Positions 15,537 through 22,750 of a stretch of 22,750 nucleotides of DNA are shown in pieces. The stretch is from JANMMJ01 sp964543235 (GTDB lineage Bacteria > Pseudomonadota > Alphaproteobacteria > Rhizobiales > Aestuariivirgaceae). The stretch's first letter is position 1. Every line of letters starts with the position of its first letter. Made by a program: the position numbers and the translations under genes. The stretch lies in the NCBI GenBank assembly GCA_964543235.1, contig CAZIXE010000059.1, positions 1 through 22,750 on the forward strand, read 5' to 3'. Below the pieces are notes generated by a model. It was not told the origin of the DNA, ran no database searches, and was given only the letters and a program-made list of their open reading frames with translations.

Positions 15537-15563
15537 CATGCTTGTCGTCGAATGGGAGCGACG

Positions 15564-16808
15564 GTGCGAAAAAAAGCCGATAGCGAGCAAATCCGGCGGC
15601 AAAATCGCGGTCTTGTACTCGAAACGCTCAGGCGCGAGGGCAAACTTGCCCGCGTCGAACTGGGACGTGCGACCGGGCTGAGCCCGGCCACAATCACCTC
15701 GATTTCCAGCGATCTGATCGAGGAGCAGATCATCCGCATGGCGGATGACGCGCCGCGAGAAATGGTCAAGACCGGGCCAGGGCGTCCGCTGGTCCGGCTT
15801 GAGATCAGCCCGAGTGCCGCACTTGTGCTTGCGATCAAGATCTCCATTGACCAGATTGATTTTGCCCTAGCAGATTATGCTGGAAGCGTGACAGATCGCG
15901 CCACAGTCGGCACTGCCACTTTCGACACGCTTCCGGAAGAGTTCGCGACGTGGCTGATTCTGCAGACCTCCAGCTATCTCAAGCGGAACGTGTCCACCCT
16001 GCGGCGGATACGTCACATCGGCATAGCTGTACAGGGATTTGCCGACGTCAATCGTGGCACAATCGTCTGGAGCCCCGCTTTCAGGGCAAGAAACATTCCG
16101 ATCACGGCTCCGCTCAACAAAGCTTTCGGCATTCCGTGCACCATAGCCAACGACGCCAACATGATCGCTCAATCGCTCCTCGCTCACGAACTCGCGCGTT
16201 TTTCGGGCACCGCAGCGATCGTCTATATCGGCCCCGGAGTCGGCATGGGGCTTATCATCGGTGGTACGGTCTACAGCGGGTCGACCGGCTCGGCAGCCGA
16301 ATTCGGCCACATGAACCATGTTCCCGACGGACCCATCTGCCGGTGCGGGCAGCGCGGCTGCATTGAAGCCTATGCTGCAAATTATGGGATTTACAGGATG
16401 GCGACAGGTGACAAGGAGGCCGATGCCCCCCACAGTGCTGTACCGGACAGCGCAATGCAGGCTCTTGAAGCAGAAGCGAGAGCCGGCAATGCCCCAGCGC
16501 TTGCGGCGTTCCAGAAGGCCGGACACGCGCTCGGATTTGGCATAGCCAGGGTCACGGCCTTGCTCAGTCCGGAACGGGTCTACTTCGCGGGACCGGGTGT
16601 GCGGGCCTATCCGCTCATGGAGGCTTCGGTCCATGAGGGCCTGGAAAAAGGGCTTGTGGCAGATCTCCGTCAGGGAGTCGGGATAGAAGTCATCGAATGG
16701 AGCCATGACCGAATTGTCGGCGGTATCGTCTCGGGCGCACTTCGTCACCTCGACCGCGAGGTGTTCTCCAGCCCCGGCAACGCATGGGCCATCGAGGCAG
16801 CGCAATAG
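15564..16808 (+). CDS. ROK-family transcriptional regulator (NagC/XylR-type)
   Basis: A 414-residue DNA-binding regulator. The GTG start at 15564 has GGGAG 5 bases ahead; an ATG at 15552 in the same frame lacks a ribosome site but is possible. The N-terminal winged helix-turn-helix (about 10-65; RVELGRATGLSPATITSISS) precedes a ROK sugar-kinase-like domain with NDAN, YIGPGVGMGL and the zinc motif CRCGQRGCIE. The kinase phosphate loop (DxGxT) is degenerate (AIKISIDQI), as in regulators that sense sugar but do not phosphorylate it. Divergent from the XylF-like operon and sharing its intergenic region, it most likely represses that operon until a sugar or sugar acid binds. It converges on the AKR gene with a 15-base gap. 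Confidence 0.92.
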   Translation: MRKKADSEQIRRQNRGLVLETLRREGKLARVELGRATGLSPATITSISSDLIEEQIIRMADDAPREMVKTGPGRPLVRLEISPSAALVLAIKISIDQIDFALADYAGSVTDRATVGTATFDTLPEEFATWLILQTSSYLKRNVSTLRRIRHIGIAVQGFADVNRGTIVWSPAFRARNIPITAPLNKAFGIPCTIANDANMIAQSLLAHELARFSGTAAIVYIGPGVGMGLIIGGTVYSGSTGSAAEFGHMNHVPDGPICRCGQRGCIEAYAANYGIYRMATGDKEADAPHSAVPDSAMQALEAEARAGNAPALAAFQKAGHALGFGIARVTALLSPERVYFAGPGVRAYPLMEASVHEGLEKGLVADLRQGVGIEVIEWSHDRIVGGIVSGALRHLDREVFSSPGNAWAIEAAQ

Positions 16809-16823
16809 CTGAGGTTGCTAAGG

Positions 16824-17849
16824 TCAAACCGGGACAGGCGCGTCGGCGCGCAGCAGCCCCGCGGCCTTCAGGTCGGACCAGAGCGCTTCAGGGATCTTTG
16901 CTGCAAGTGTCCGGATATTCAGTTCGACTTCCGCGGGTACCGATGCACCCGGTATGACACATACGACCGACGGGTGAGCGAGGGGAAAACGAAGTGCGGC
17001 TTCCACCAATCTGACGCCATGGGCTTCGCAGATTCTCTGGATCTGGGCCACGCGGGCCAGAACATGCTGCGGTGCGGGTTCGTAGTTGTAGACAGCTCCT
17101 TTGACCGGGCCCGTCGCCAGAATGCCTGAGTTGTAGGCGCCGCCGATGACGATACCGATACCGCGCTCTGCGCAAAGCGGCAGAAAACTCTGCAGTGATT
17201 CCTGTTCGAGAAGGGTGTAACGCCCCGCGAGCAGAAAGATGTCAAAATCGCCCTGTCGCGCCAGGATTTCAGGGGCCTGCCATTCATTCACGCCGGCGCC
17301 GAATGCCTTGATGACTTTCGAATCGCGCAATTTGACGAGGGCCTTATAGCCACCCCGCATGAAAGCAGCGATATGGGCGTCCCGGATGGTTTCGGTCTTG
17401 TGATTGAACACGTCGATGTCGTGACAATAGAGGATGTCGATGCTGTCCAGGCCCAGACGTTCCAGGGAGAACTCAAAGGAGCGCATGACGCCATCATAGG
17501 AATAGTCGTAAACTTCCCGACGGGAGGGCGTATCGAAGAACTTGCCTATTCCTGTCCGCTCGGATGGCGGACAGACTTCGAGCAAGCGTCCCACTTTCGT
17601 CGAAATTACGTACTCATTGCGGGGCTTGCCACGCAGGAAATGGTTTATGCGGGTCTCGGAAAGGCCGAGACCATAAAGGGGCGCGGTATCGATGTATCGA
17701 ATTCCCGCATCCCACTGGGCTGCGAGGACGGCCTGGGCCTCCGCCTCGCTCCAGGGACGGAACAGATTGCCCAGTGGTGCGGCGCCGAAGCCCAACTCGG
17801 TGAAGGGTATCACAGCACCCGAGGGTGCCCGGAAGGTATTGGTTTTCAT
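16824..17849 (-). CDS. Aldo/keto reductase, aldose 1-dehydrogenase-like (L-fucose / D-threo-aldose dehydrogenase type)
   Basis: A 341-residue (beta/alpha)8 oxidoreductase. The AKR tetrad is complete: D54 and Y59 in YIDTAPLYG, K85 in ISTKVGR and H143 in LYCHDID. The SETRINHFLRGKPRNEYVIST stretch and the YDYSYDGVMRSFEFSLERLG helix match the D-threo-aldose 1-dehydrogenase/L-fucose dehydrogenase/pyridoxal dehydrogenase branch, which oxidises an aldose at C1 to a lactone with NAD(P). The start at 17849 gives MKTNTFRAP. The longer open frame would overlap the divergent UxaA gene and was rejected. It shares a 72-base promoter region with the dehydratase gene, so oxidation and dehydration are probably co-regulated. 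No lactonase gene is nearby. Confidence 0.88.
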   Translation of the reverse strand: MKTNTFRAPSGAVIPFTELGFGAAPLGNLFRPWSEAEAQAVLAAQWDAGIRYIDTAPLYGLGLSETRINHFLRGKPRNEYVISTKVGRLLEVCPPSERTGIGKFFDTPSRREVYDYSYDGVMRSFEFSLERLGLDSIDILYCHDIDVFNHKTETIRDAHIAAFMRGGYKALVKLRDSKVIKAFGAGVNEWQAPEILARQGDFDIFLLAGRYTLLEQESLQSFLPLCAERGIGIVIGGAYNSGILATGPVKGAVYNYEPAPQHVLARVAQIQRICEAHGVRLVEAALRFPLAHPSVVCVIPGASVPAEVELNIRTLAAKIPEALWSDLKAAGLLRADAPVPV

Positions 17850-17863
17850 TGATCCCAATCGCA

Positions 17864-17878
17864 TATTGTATGGCAATA
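17864..17878. promoter_or_regulatory. Candidate GntR/FCD-type operator between the AKR and UxaA-family genes
   Basis: TATTG-TATGG-CAATA, a perfect inverted repeat with 5-bp arms in the 72-base divergent promoter. The core TTGTATGGCAA matches TNGTNNNACNA except for one base. It closely resembles the site at 11737-11752, implying one regulator for both transcription units. Confidence 0.55.
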
Positions 17879-17899
17879 AGCTAAAAAGTTCACTCTTAG

Positions 17900-17905
17900 A
17901 GTCAA
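17900..17905 (-). promoter_or_regulatory. Possible -35 element (TTGACT) of the AKR gene
   Basis: TTGACT on the minus strand, part of TTGACTCT at 17898-17905, 50 bases before the AKR start. The -10 region (TAGCTTAT) is weak but overlaps the edge of the palindrome, as expected for a repressor site. Confidence 0.25.
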
Positions 17906-17921
17906 ACCGAAAGACGTCACC

Positions 17922-19460
17922 ATGGAAATGGTCAGCACCAATGCCAAGGAACCCCGCACGCTCCAGCTCTCGAGCCAGGACAATGTCGCGGTAGCCATCG
18001 ATACCGTCGAGGTGGGGCGAACCAGCAACGGGATCAAGGCCAATCAACGCATTCCAAAGGGTCACAAGATGGCGTTCGAGGCGATCGCCAAGGGAGAGCC
18101 CATTCGCAAGTTCGGCCAGATCATCGGGTTTGCGAAACACGACATAGCGCCCGGCGATTGGGTGCATGAGCATAACGTCGAGATGGCCGAGTTCTCCCGG
18201 GACTATGCCTTTTCACAAGATGCCAGGGACGAGATCATTCTCCCCTTGGAGCAGCAGCGAACCTTCCAAGGCTATCGCCGTAGCAACGGCAAGACCGGTA
18301 CGCGCAACTACATCGGCATCATGACGAGTGTCAATTGCTCAGCGACTGTTGCTACTTTCATTGCGCGAGAAGTCGAGCGTTCAGGTATCCTGGGCGATTT
18401 TCCGAACATCGACGGTGTCGTTGCGCTGACGCTCGACAATGGCTGTGTCATTGACTATCGCGGAGCCATCTTTGACATCCTCAAGCGGACGAGCTGGGGT
18501 TATGCCACAAATCCAAACATGGGTGGCGTGCTCATGGTGGGACTGGGTTGCGAAGGTTTCCAGATTCCGCGCTTCAAGGAAGCCTACGCGGTCAAGGAAA
18601 GCGATACGTTCCGGACAATGACCATTCAGGAGTTGGGTGGCACAAAGAAGACGGTGGCCGCCGGTGTCGAAGCGGTCAAGGCGATGCTGCCCAAGGTCAA
18701 CGATGTGCGTCGGGAAACGCGCCCGGCGTCAGAACTCATACTCGCTCTGCAGTGCGGCGGATCCGACGGCTACTCCGGCATCACCGCCAATCCGGCGCTC
18801 GGGGTTGCGGCCGATCTGCTGGTACACAATGGCGGAACGGCCATTCTTTCCGAGACGCCGGAGATATATGGTGCGGAGCACCTGCTGACACGACGGGCTG
18901 CTTCGCGAGAGATTGGCGAGAAGCTGATTGAGATCATCAACTGGTGGGAAGACTATGCCCGCCGCAATCTCATGGAGATGAACAATAATCCTTCACCGGG
19001 CAACAAGCTCGGCGGCCTTACGACCATTCTCGAGAAATCGCTCGGGGCCGCCGCCAAAGGCGGATCCACAACAATGACGGCCGTTTATCGCTATGCTGAA
19101 CCGGTGACGGCGAAAGGTTTCGTATTCATGGACACGCCTGGCTACGATCCCGTTTCCGCAACGGGACAGGTCGCAGGTGGCGCAAACATCCTGTGTTTCA
19201 CGACCGGTCGCGGTTCTGCCTATGGCTGCAAGCCTACCCCGTCGATCAAACTTGCAACCAATTCGGACACCTATTTCAGGATGGTCGATGACATGGATAT
19301 CAATTGCGGTGACATTCTGGACGGTGTGCCACTGCAGGAGAAGGGCGCAGAGATCTTCGAGAAGATCCTGCGTGTCGCCTCCGGCGAGCGCTCCAAGTCA
19401 GAAGAGCTTGGATACGGCAACAACGAATTCGTGCCTTGGCACGTCGGCGCTACGATGTGA
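17922..19460 (+). CDS. UxaA-family dehydratase (altronate/galactarate dehydratase-like)
   Basis: A 512-residue protein with the two-part build of altronate dehydratase (about 495 residues). An N-terminal SAF domain (about 15-92) ends in GDWVHEHN, and the GD_AH core begins with GYRRSNGKTGTRNYIGI (117-133). Further core marks are LALQCGGSDGYSGI, TPEIYGAEHLL, PSPGNKLGGLTTI and GRGSAYGC. These metal-dependent lyases remove water from a hexonate or aldarate to give a 2-keto-3-deoxy acid. It starts 72 bases from the divergent aldose dehydrogenase, so it probably acts on the aldonate made from that enzyme's lactone. It converges on the E2 gene with an 11-base overlap. No uronate isomerase, reductase or KDG kinase/aldolase accompanies it, so classical galacturonate use is unlikely. 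The substrate is unknown. Confidence 0.9.
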   Translation: MEMVSTNAKEPRTLQLSSQDNVAVAIDTVEVGRTSNGIKANQRIPKGHKMAFEAIAKGEPIRKFGQIIGFAKHDIAPGDWVHEHNVEMAEFSRDYAFSQDARDEIILPLEQQRTFQGYRRSNGKTGTRNYIGIMTSVNCSATVATFIAREVERSGILGDFPNIDGVVALTLDNGCVIDYRGAIFDILKRTSWGYATNPNMGGVLMVGLGCEGFQIPRFKEAYAVKESDTFRTMTIQELGGTKKTVAAGVEAVKAMLPKVNDVRRETRPASELILALQCGGSDGYSGITANPALGVAADLLVHNGGTAILSETPEIYGAEHLLTRRAASREIGEKLIEIINWWEDYARRNLMEMNNNPSPGNKLGGLTTILEKSLGAAAKGGSTTMTAVYRYAEPVTAKGFVFMDTPGYDPVSATGQVAGGANILCFTTGRGSAYGCKPTPSIKLATNSDTYFRMVDDMDINCGDILDGVPLQEKGAEIFEKILRVASGERSKSEELGYGNNEFVPWHVGATM

Positions 19461-20619
19461 CTAGCGAGGCAATGAATTCGGCCTGATACCAATGGGGGAC
19501 GTGGCCGCAGCCAGAGACGATCCTGAGTTCGACATTGCGGGGCGCCGCCAACGCATGATGCAGGGGCAGGATGGGATCGTCACGACTGAATACGGCAGTC
19601 ACCGGCACGGAAAGCTTCGCGATTTCTTCAAGAATGGCAACCTTCTGCAGACCATTGGCGGCGACAGTCGCAATGAATGCTGAAAGTTCTTCACGATGAG
19701 CGGCAATGCGGCGCAGCTGCTCGGACGCGAAACTGCGCGATACCTTGGCGGGACCCAGCATCTGCAGCGCATCGATCAGCTGATCCTCGGTACGCGCTTC
19801 CAACATGGCGTTGATGAAGCCTGTGTTGATGTCGATGCCAAAGCCGGCAGGTGACAGCAGAACGAGCCGCCTGATGCGGCGGGTGTTCTGCGCGGCAATT
19901 CCACTTGCGACAATCGCGCCGAGGGAGTGGCCGAGCAATACCAGTTCGCCATCCGGCAGTTGCTTGACCACGGAAGCGATGGCATCGGCGATTGTCCCGG
20001 CCGGTTCCGGATTTGCGCCATGTAGAGGCAGGTCTACGGCGATTACCTGATGACCCAGCCGTTCAAGCATCAGTTTGAGGAGTGAAAACGAGGCACCGTC
20101 GGCAAAGAGACCATGGATCAGGATGACTCGCGGCTTCTCGACTTTCTGGACAGATGATGCAACATCTTCGGCGCCGATACGGCCGCGGCGTCCGCTTCCC
20201 TTGAGCTTTGCGAGGTCAACGCCTGAGGCGCGAGCGAGCGCGCGCGCCTTGCCGCTGGCCCTGACACGGCCTGTGGCCTGATGCGGCACAGGCCGGCGCG
20301 ACGAAGAGGTGGCCGCCGCCTGGTGTTCCTGTGCGGCCGGCGAGAGACTGGACGCGGGTTCAACTGTTGCTCCGCCTTCAACTTCAATACGGGCAATAGG
20401 TCGATCGACGGGTACCCTTTCCTCCACCCTGACCAGGTGTTCAACCAGTTTTCCATCCGTCAGCGCGGGACATTCAACCACCGTCTTGTCGGTTTCGACC
20501 TCGAGCAAAGTTTCGCCGCGCCTGAAGGATTCGCCCGGTTGTTTCAGCCAGGCGATGATACGGCCTTCTTCCATCGTCTCCCCGAGGCGGGGCAGCGGCA
20601 TGTCGATTATGCGGCCCAT
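19450..20619 (-). CDS. AcoC-type E2: lipoyl domain + E3-binding domain + alpha/beta-hydrolase
   Basis: A 389-residue E2-like subunit of a thiamine-dependent dehydrogenase complex. The lipoyl domain (about 3-80) has K45 in VETDKTVVE as lipoylation site. A linker rich in Ala, Ser and Gln leads to an E3/E1-binding motif (about 118-155; ASGKARALARASGVDL, GRIGAEDV). The C-terminus is an alpha/beta-hydrolase (162-389) with GHSLG (S232), an acid in SRDDP (347/348) and H373 in GCGHVPHW. This hydrolase end replaces the usual CAT acyltransferase domain and matches AcoC of acetoin dehydrogenase. The start at 20619 overlaps the E1beta end by 13 bases. A TTG at 20646 and an ATG at 20601 are less likely. 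No lipoamide dehydrogenase (E3) gene is in the window. Confidence 0.9.
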   Translation of the reverse strand: MGRIIDMPLPRLGETMEEGRIIAWLKQPGESFRRGETLLEVETDKTVVECPALTDGKLVEHLVRVEERVPVDRPIARIEVEGGATVEPASSLSPAAQEHQAAATSSSRRPVPHQATGRVRASGKARALARASGVDLAKLKGSGRRGRIGAEDVASSVQKVEKPRVILIHGLFADGASFSLLKLMLERLGHQVIAVDLPLHGANPEPAGTIADAIASVVKQLPDGELVLLGHSLGAIVASGIAAQNTRRIRRLVLLSPAGFGIDINTGFINAMLEARTEDQLIDALQMLGPAKVSRSFASEQLRRIAAHREELSAFIATVAANGLQKVAILEEIAKLSVPVTAVFSRDDPILPLHHALAAPRNVELRIVSGCGHVPHWYQAEFIASLVTS

Positions 20620-21611
20620 GACGGCTTGATCCGGTTGACGAGCCAAAGGGCGGTTTCGGCGATCAGCTGAGCGGTTGGAACAGCGGACTTCTCGAGGCCG
20701 GGAGAGACGGGGATCGGAATATCCTCGCCGGCGACCCTGACGACGGGCTCCTCAAGAAAATCGAAGCAATTTTCGGAGATCCGGGCGCTGATCTCGGCAG
20801 CGAAACCGCCGGTCAGCGGCGCCTCCGACACGACCATGGCGCGCCCGGTACGGCTAACAGACTCGAAAAGTGTCCCATCGTCCAGCGGATTGAGAGTTCG
20901 TAGATCGATCACCTCGGCCGCAACATCGTCTGCCTGCAACTGCTCTGCCGCCGCCAGAGCTTCAAAAAGCATCCGCGAATAGGTCACGACAGTCACATCG
21001 CGGCCAGGCCGGCGCACGATAGATTGTCCCCAAGGGCCATCCGGCTTCGAAGTGTCAAGCTCACCCTTTCGCACGTAAAGCCCCTTGTGCTCGATGAAGA
21101 TGACAGGGTCAGGTTTGGTCAACGCGTTGCGCAAGAGGTGATAGGCATCGTTGACCGTAGCCGGCATAGCTACCCTAAGGCCGGGAACGTGGGTGAACCA
21201 TGCTTCCAGCGATTGGGAATGCTGGGCCGCTCCGGACCTCCCGGTGCCGCCCTGCATGCGAAAGACCGCCGGGACACCAATCTGGCCACCAAACATGTAG
21301 CGGCTCTTGGCCGCCTGGTTTGCGATCTGGTCCATTACCAGTCCGGCAAAGTCGATGTACATGAGTTCGGCCACCGGCCGCAGTCCGGTCATGGCTGCGC
21401 CAACGGCCGCGCCAATCAGTCCCGGCTCGGAAATTGGCGTGTCGATGAGGCGGCCAGGGCCGAACTCGTCGATGAGCCCTTTGGTCACACCATAGGCTCC
21501 GCCGTAGAGGCCGACTTCCTCTCCCATCACAACGATTGAGGAATCCGCGCGCATGGCGTCGATAAGGGCCTGGCGCAGGGCCTCGCGGTAGGTCGCTTCG
21601 ACTGCGGTCAT
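20607..21611 (-). CDS. Thiamine-dependent dehydrogenase E1 component, beta subunit (AcoB-like)
   Basis: A 334-residue transketolase-like beta chain that pairs with the upstream alpha chain to form an alpha2beta2 E1. It shows GEEVGLYGGAYGVTKGL (30-46), the glutamate-bearing DTPISEPGLIGAAVGAA stretch that activates thiamine diphosphate, the MYIDFAGLVMDQI helix and the HSQSLEAWFTHVPGL segment, then a C-terminal transketolase domain. Length is typical (about 325-340). The ATG overlaps the alpha stop by one base (TAATG), so the two are translationally coupled at equal ratio. Sequence style fits acetoin/2-oxoacid dehydrogenases generally. The AcoC-type E2 downstream favours the acetoin-dehydrogenase class. 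Confidence 0.93.
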   Translation of the reverse strand: MTAVEATYREALRQALIDAMRADSSIVVMGEEVGLYGGAYGVTKGLIDEFGPGRLIDTPISEPGLIGAAVGAAMTGLRPVAELMYIDFAGLVMDQIANQAAKSRYMFGGQIGVPAVFRMQGGTGRSGAAQHSQSLEAWFTHVPGLRVAMPATVNDAYHLLRNALTKPDPVIFIEHKGLYVRKGELDTSKPDGPWGQSIVRRPGRDVTVVTYSRMLFEALAAAEQLQADDVAAEVIDLRTLNPLDDGTLFESVSRTGRAMVVSEAPLTGGFAAEISARISENCFDFLEEPVVRVAGEDIPIPVSPGLEKSAVPTAQLIAETALWLVNRIKPSWAA

Positions 21612-22633
21612 TACCGGCCCTCGTTCAGGATGCGGGAAAGATGCTGCCGCAGTGGCATGGGCCGCGGCTCGCGCGAGTCAAAGACATGATCGAACATGCT
21701 GTCGGTGGGTGGTGCCGAGGCGGCTATGGCGTGTTCGACCGCAGCGTCCATTTCACTCGCGATGCGGGCGTCGATGGCATCGAGATCAGTCGCAGTGGCT
21801 GCCTGGCGCTCCATGAGGCGTGCCCTGGCCAGGGCAACCGGATCCTTCCGGCGGCCCTCGATCTCCTCGGCCTCGCTCCGGTACGGGCTCTTGTCGAGGC
21901 GGGCATGGCCGAAGAACCGGAAGCAAGTCATCGACATGAAACCGGGTCTGCCATTGCGGGCGGCGGTGAAAATGCGCTCAGCCTCTTCCGCCACGACCTC
22001 CACGTCGGCACCATCGACAGTCGCGGCATTCAAGCCAAAGGCCCTGGCGCGTTCATCAAACGCGACACGGCCGGCGGAACGGTCGACGCGGGTCCCCATG
22101 CCGTATTGGTTGTTGATGCAACAGAACACGACAGGCAGCTGCCAGAGGGCGGCCATGTTCATTGATTCATAGAGCACGCCCTGTTGCATGGCACCGTCCC
22201 CGAAGAATGCCACGGACACGCTCGGCTTGCCGAAATGCCTATAGGAAAGCCCAGCGCCGACGACATGTGGAATACCGCCCCCGACAATGGCATTGGCCCC
22301 CAGATGACCCAGCGCCATGTCGGCAATATGCATCGAGCCGCCCTTGCCCTTGCAATAGCCGTCCTCTTTGCCCGCGATTTCGGCCATCATCCGTTTTGGA
22401 TCGGCGCCGCGGGCGAGGAAGATGCCGTGGCCGCGGTGATGTGTCGTGAAGGTATCCCCGGGTTCCATGACCCCGACGATGCCGGCTACCGCTTCTTCGC
22501 CGATCGACATGTGCAACATCGAACCAGCCGAATGGCCGCGGACAAAGAGCTCGTTAACGCGCTCCTCGAAGGTGCGGATGCGCCGCATGGTAAGATAGAG
22601 CTCCAAAAGCAGCCGGTTGCCACCCTTTGCCAT
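21611..22633 (-). CDS. Thiamine-dependent dehydrogenase E1 component, alpha subunit (AcoA-like)
   Basis: A 340-residue alpha chain of an E1 dehydrogenase. It carries the substrate-pocket motif THHRGHG (64-70), the GKGGSMH segment (97-102), and the thiamine-diphosphate/magnesium motif from GDG (145-147) to NN (174-175), here GDGAMQQG and INNQYGMGT. The helical C-terminus includes a phosphorylation-loop-like SPYRSEAE. First gene of the three-gene complex operon. The start at 22633 is preceded by GGGAAG about 10 bases away, a modest ribosome site. Together with E1beta and the hydrolase-type E2 it would cleave a keto acid, acyloin or related ketone with transfer of the acyl part to CoA. Confidence 0.93.
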   Translation of the reverse strand: MAKGGNRLLLELYLTMRRIRTFEERVNELFVRGHSAGSMLHMSIGEEAVAGIVGVMEPGDTFTTHHRGHGIFLARGADPKRMMAEIAGKEDGYCKGKGGSMHIADMALGHLGANAIVGGGIPHVVGAGLSYRHFGKPSVSVAFFGDGAMQQGVLYESMNMAALWQLPVVFCCINNQYGMGTRVDRSAGRVAFDERARAFGLNAATVDGADVEVVAEEAERIFTAARNGRPGFMSMTCFRFFGHARLDKSPYRSEAEEIEGRRKDPVALARARLMERQAATATDLDAIDARIASEMDAAVEHAIAASAPPTDSMFDHVFDSREPRPMPLRQHLSRILNEGR

Positions 22634-22750
22634 GTTGTCGGACTTCCCGAAGCGTTGTGAACGGACGCCTGTGTAGCGGCAGGAAGATCAGTCGGCTAGT
22701 ACCGTTTCACAGAGGTTCTGACTCTTTGACTGTCTGCGGATAGGCTCGGC
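22634..22750 (-). promoter_or_regulatory. Leader/promoter region of the E1-E1-E2 operon
   Basis: 117 bases without a recognisable gene, cut by the window edge. It contains GGACGCC (22663-22669; GGCGTCC on the minus strand), which shares 7-8 bases with the candidate ROK boxes, a short palindrome CAGA-GGT-TCTG (22710-22720), and a direct repeat TGACT-CTT-TGACT. No clear -35/-10 pair was found. Confidence 0.35.

Noticed and set aside
15867..16805. 312-codon open frame on the minus strand
   Set aside because: Antisense shadow of the ROK regulator, whose motifs are intact on the plus strand.
16809..16823. Bidirectional terminator between the ROK and AKR genes
   Set aside because: Only 15 bases, with no inverted repeat or T-run seen.
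17850..18173. N-terminal extension of the AKR gene
   Set aside because: It overlaps the divergent UxaA-family gene and the promoter region and has no family similarity.
17922..19460. Classical galacturonate (altronate) pathway
   Set aside because: No uronate isomerase, tagaturonate reductase, KDG kinase or aldolase is nearby, and the partner is an aldose dehydrogenase. Only family membership is claimed.
1..22750. Defence system, CRISPR, prophage or transposon
   Set aside because: No repeat array, integrase, transposase, phage gene, tRNA-adjacent attachment site or composition break was seen.

Overview
The window is a 22.75 kb piece of a fairly GC-rich bacterial genome. It most resembles Alphaproteobacteria of the Rhizobiales/Hyphomicrobiales type (inference from gene style, FrcA/XylH-like and UgpC-like sugar transporters, tight ATGA-coupled operons; no rRNA or marker gene is present to prove it). 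Eighteen protein genes fill almost all of it. No tRNA, rRNA, CRISPR array, insertion sequence or phage gene was seen, and no gene-free stretch exceeds 300 bases.

Region 1 (1-5035), housekeeping-like: a minus-strand operon pabB-pabA-pabC (p-aminobenzoate branch of folate synthesis), each pair coupled by a 4-base ATGA overlap. Divergent from it on the plus strand is priA, the primosomal replication-restart helicase. The two operons share a 78-base divergent intergenic region.

Region 2 (5032-11811), minus strand: one transport and catabolism operon. Its order is a CUT1 periplasmic binding protein, two unusually long membrane permeases with extra helices, a UgpC/MalK-type ATPase, a lambda-crystallin/L-gulonate-3-dehydrogenase-like oxidoreductase and an SDR dehydrogenase.

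Region 3 (11882-16808): a second sugar importer on the minus strand (XylF-like binding protein, XylH-like permease, single-domain FrcA-like ATPase). A ROK-family regulator diverges from it on the plus strand.

Region 4 (16824-22750): an aldose dehydrogenase of the aldo/keto reductase family (minus) diverges from a UxaA/altronate-dehydratase-family enzyme (plus). A convergent three-gene operon follows, encoding an acetoin-dehydrogenase-type E1alpha, E1beta and an AcoC-type E2 in which an alpha/beta-hydrolase replaces the usual acyltransferase domain.

Regions 2-4 look like one catabolic island. An aldose or sugar acid enters by one or both ABC systems, is oxidised at C1 (AKR), dehydrated (UxaA-family), oxidised again (SDR and CRYL1-like), and perhaps cleaved by the thiamine-dependent AcoABC-like complex to an acyl-CoA and an aldehyde. 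No sugar kinase, lactonase, KDG-type aldolase or dihydrolipoamide dehydrogenase is in the window. The substrate cannot be read from sequence. Two pieces of regulatory evidence tie the island together. A TATTG-(5/6 nt)-CAATA palindrome of GntR/FCD type lies both upstream of the CUT1 operon and between the AKR and UxaA genes. A 10-bp inverted pair, TTTGGCGTCC, lies between the ROK gene and the XylF-like operon. Both ABC operons also carry a strong hairpin just 3' of the binding-protein gene.
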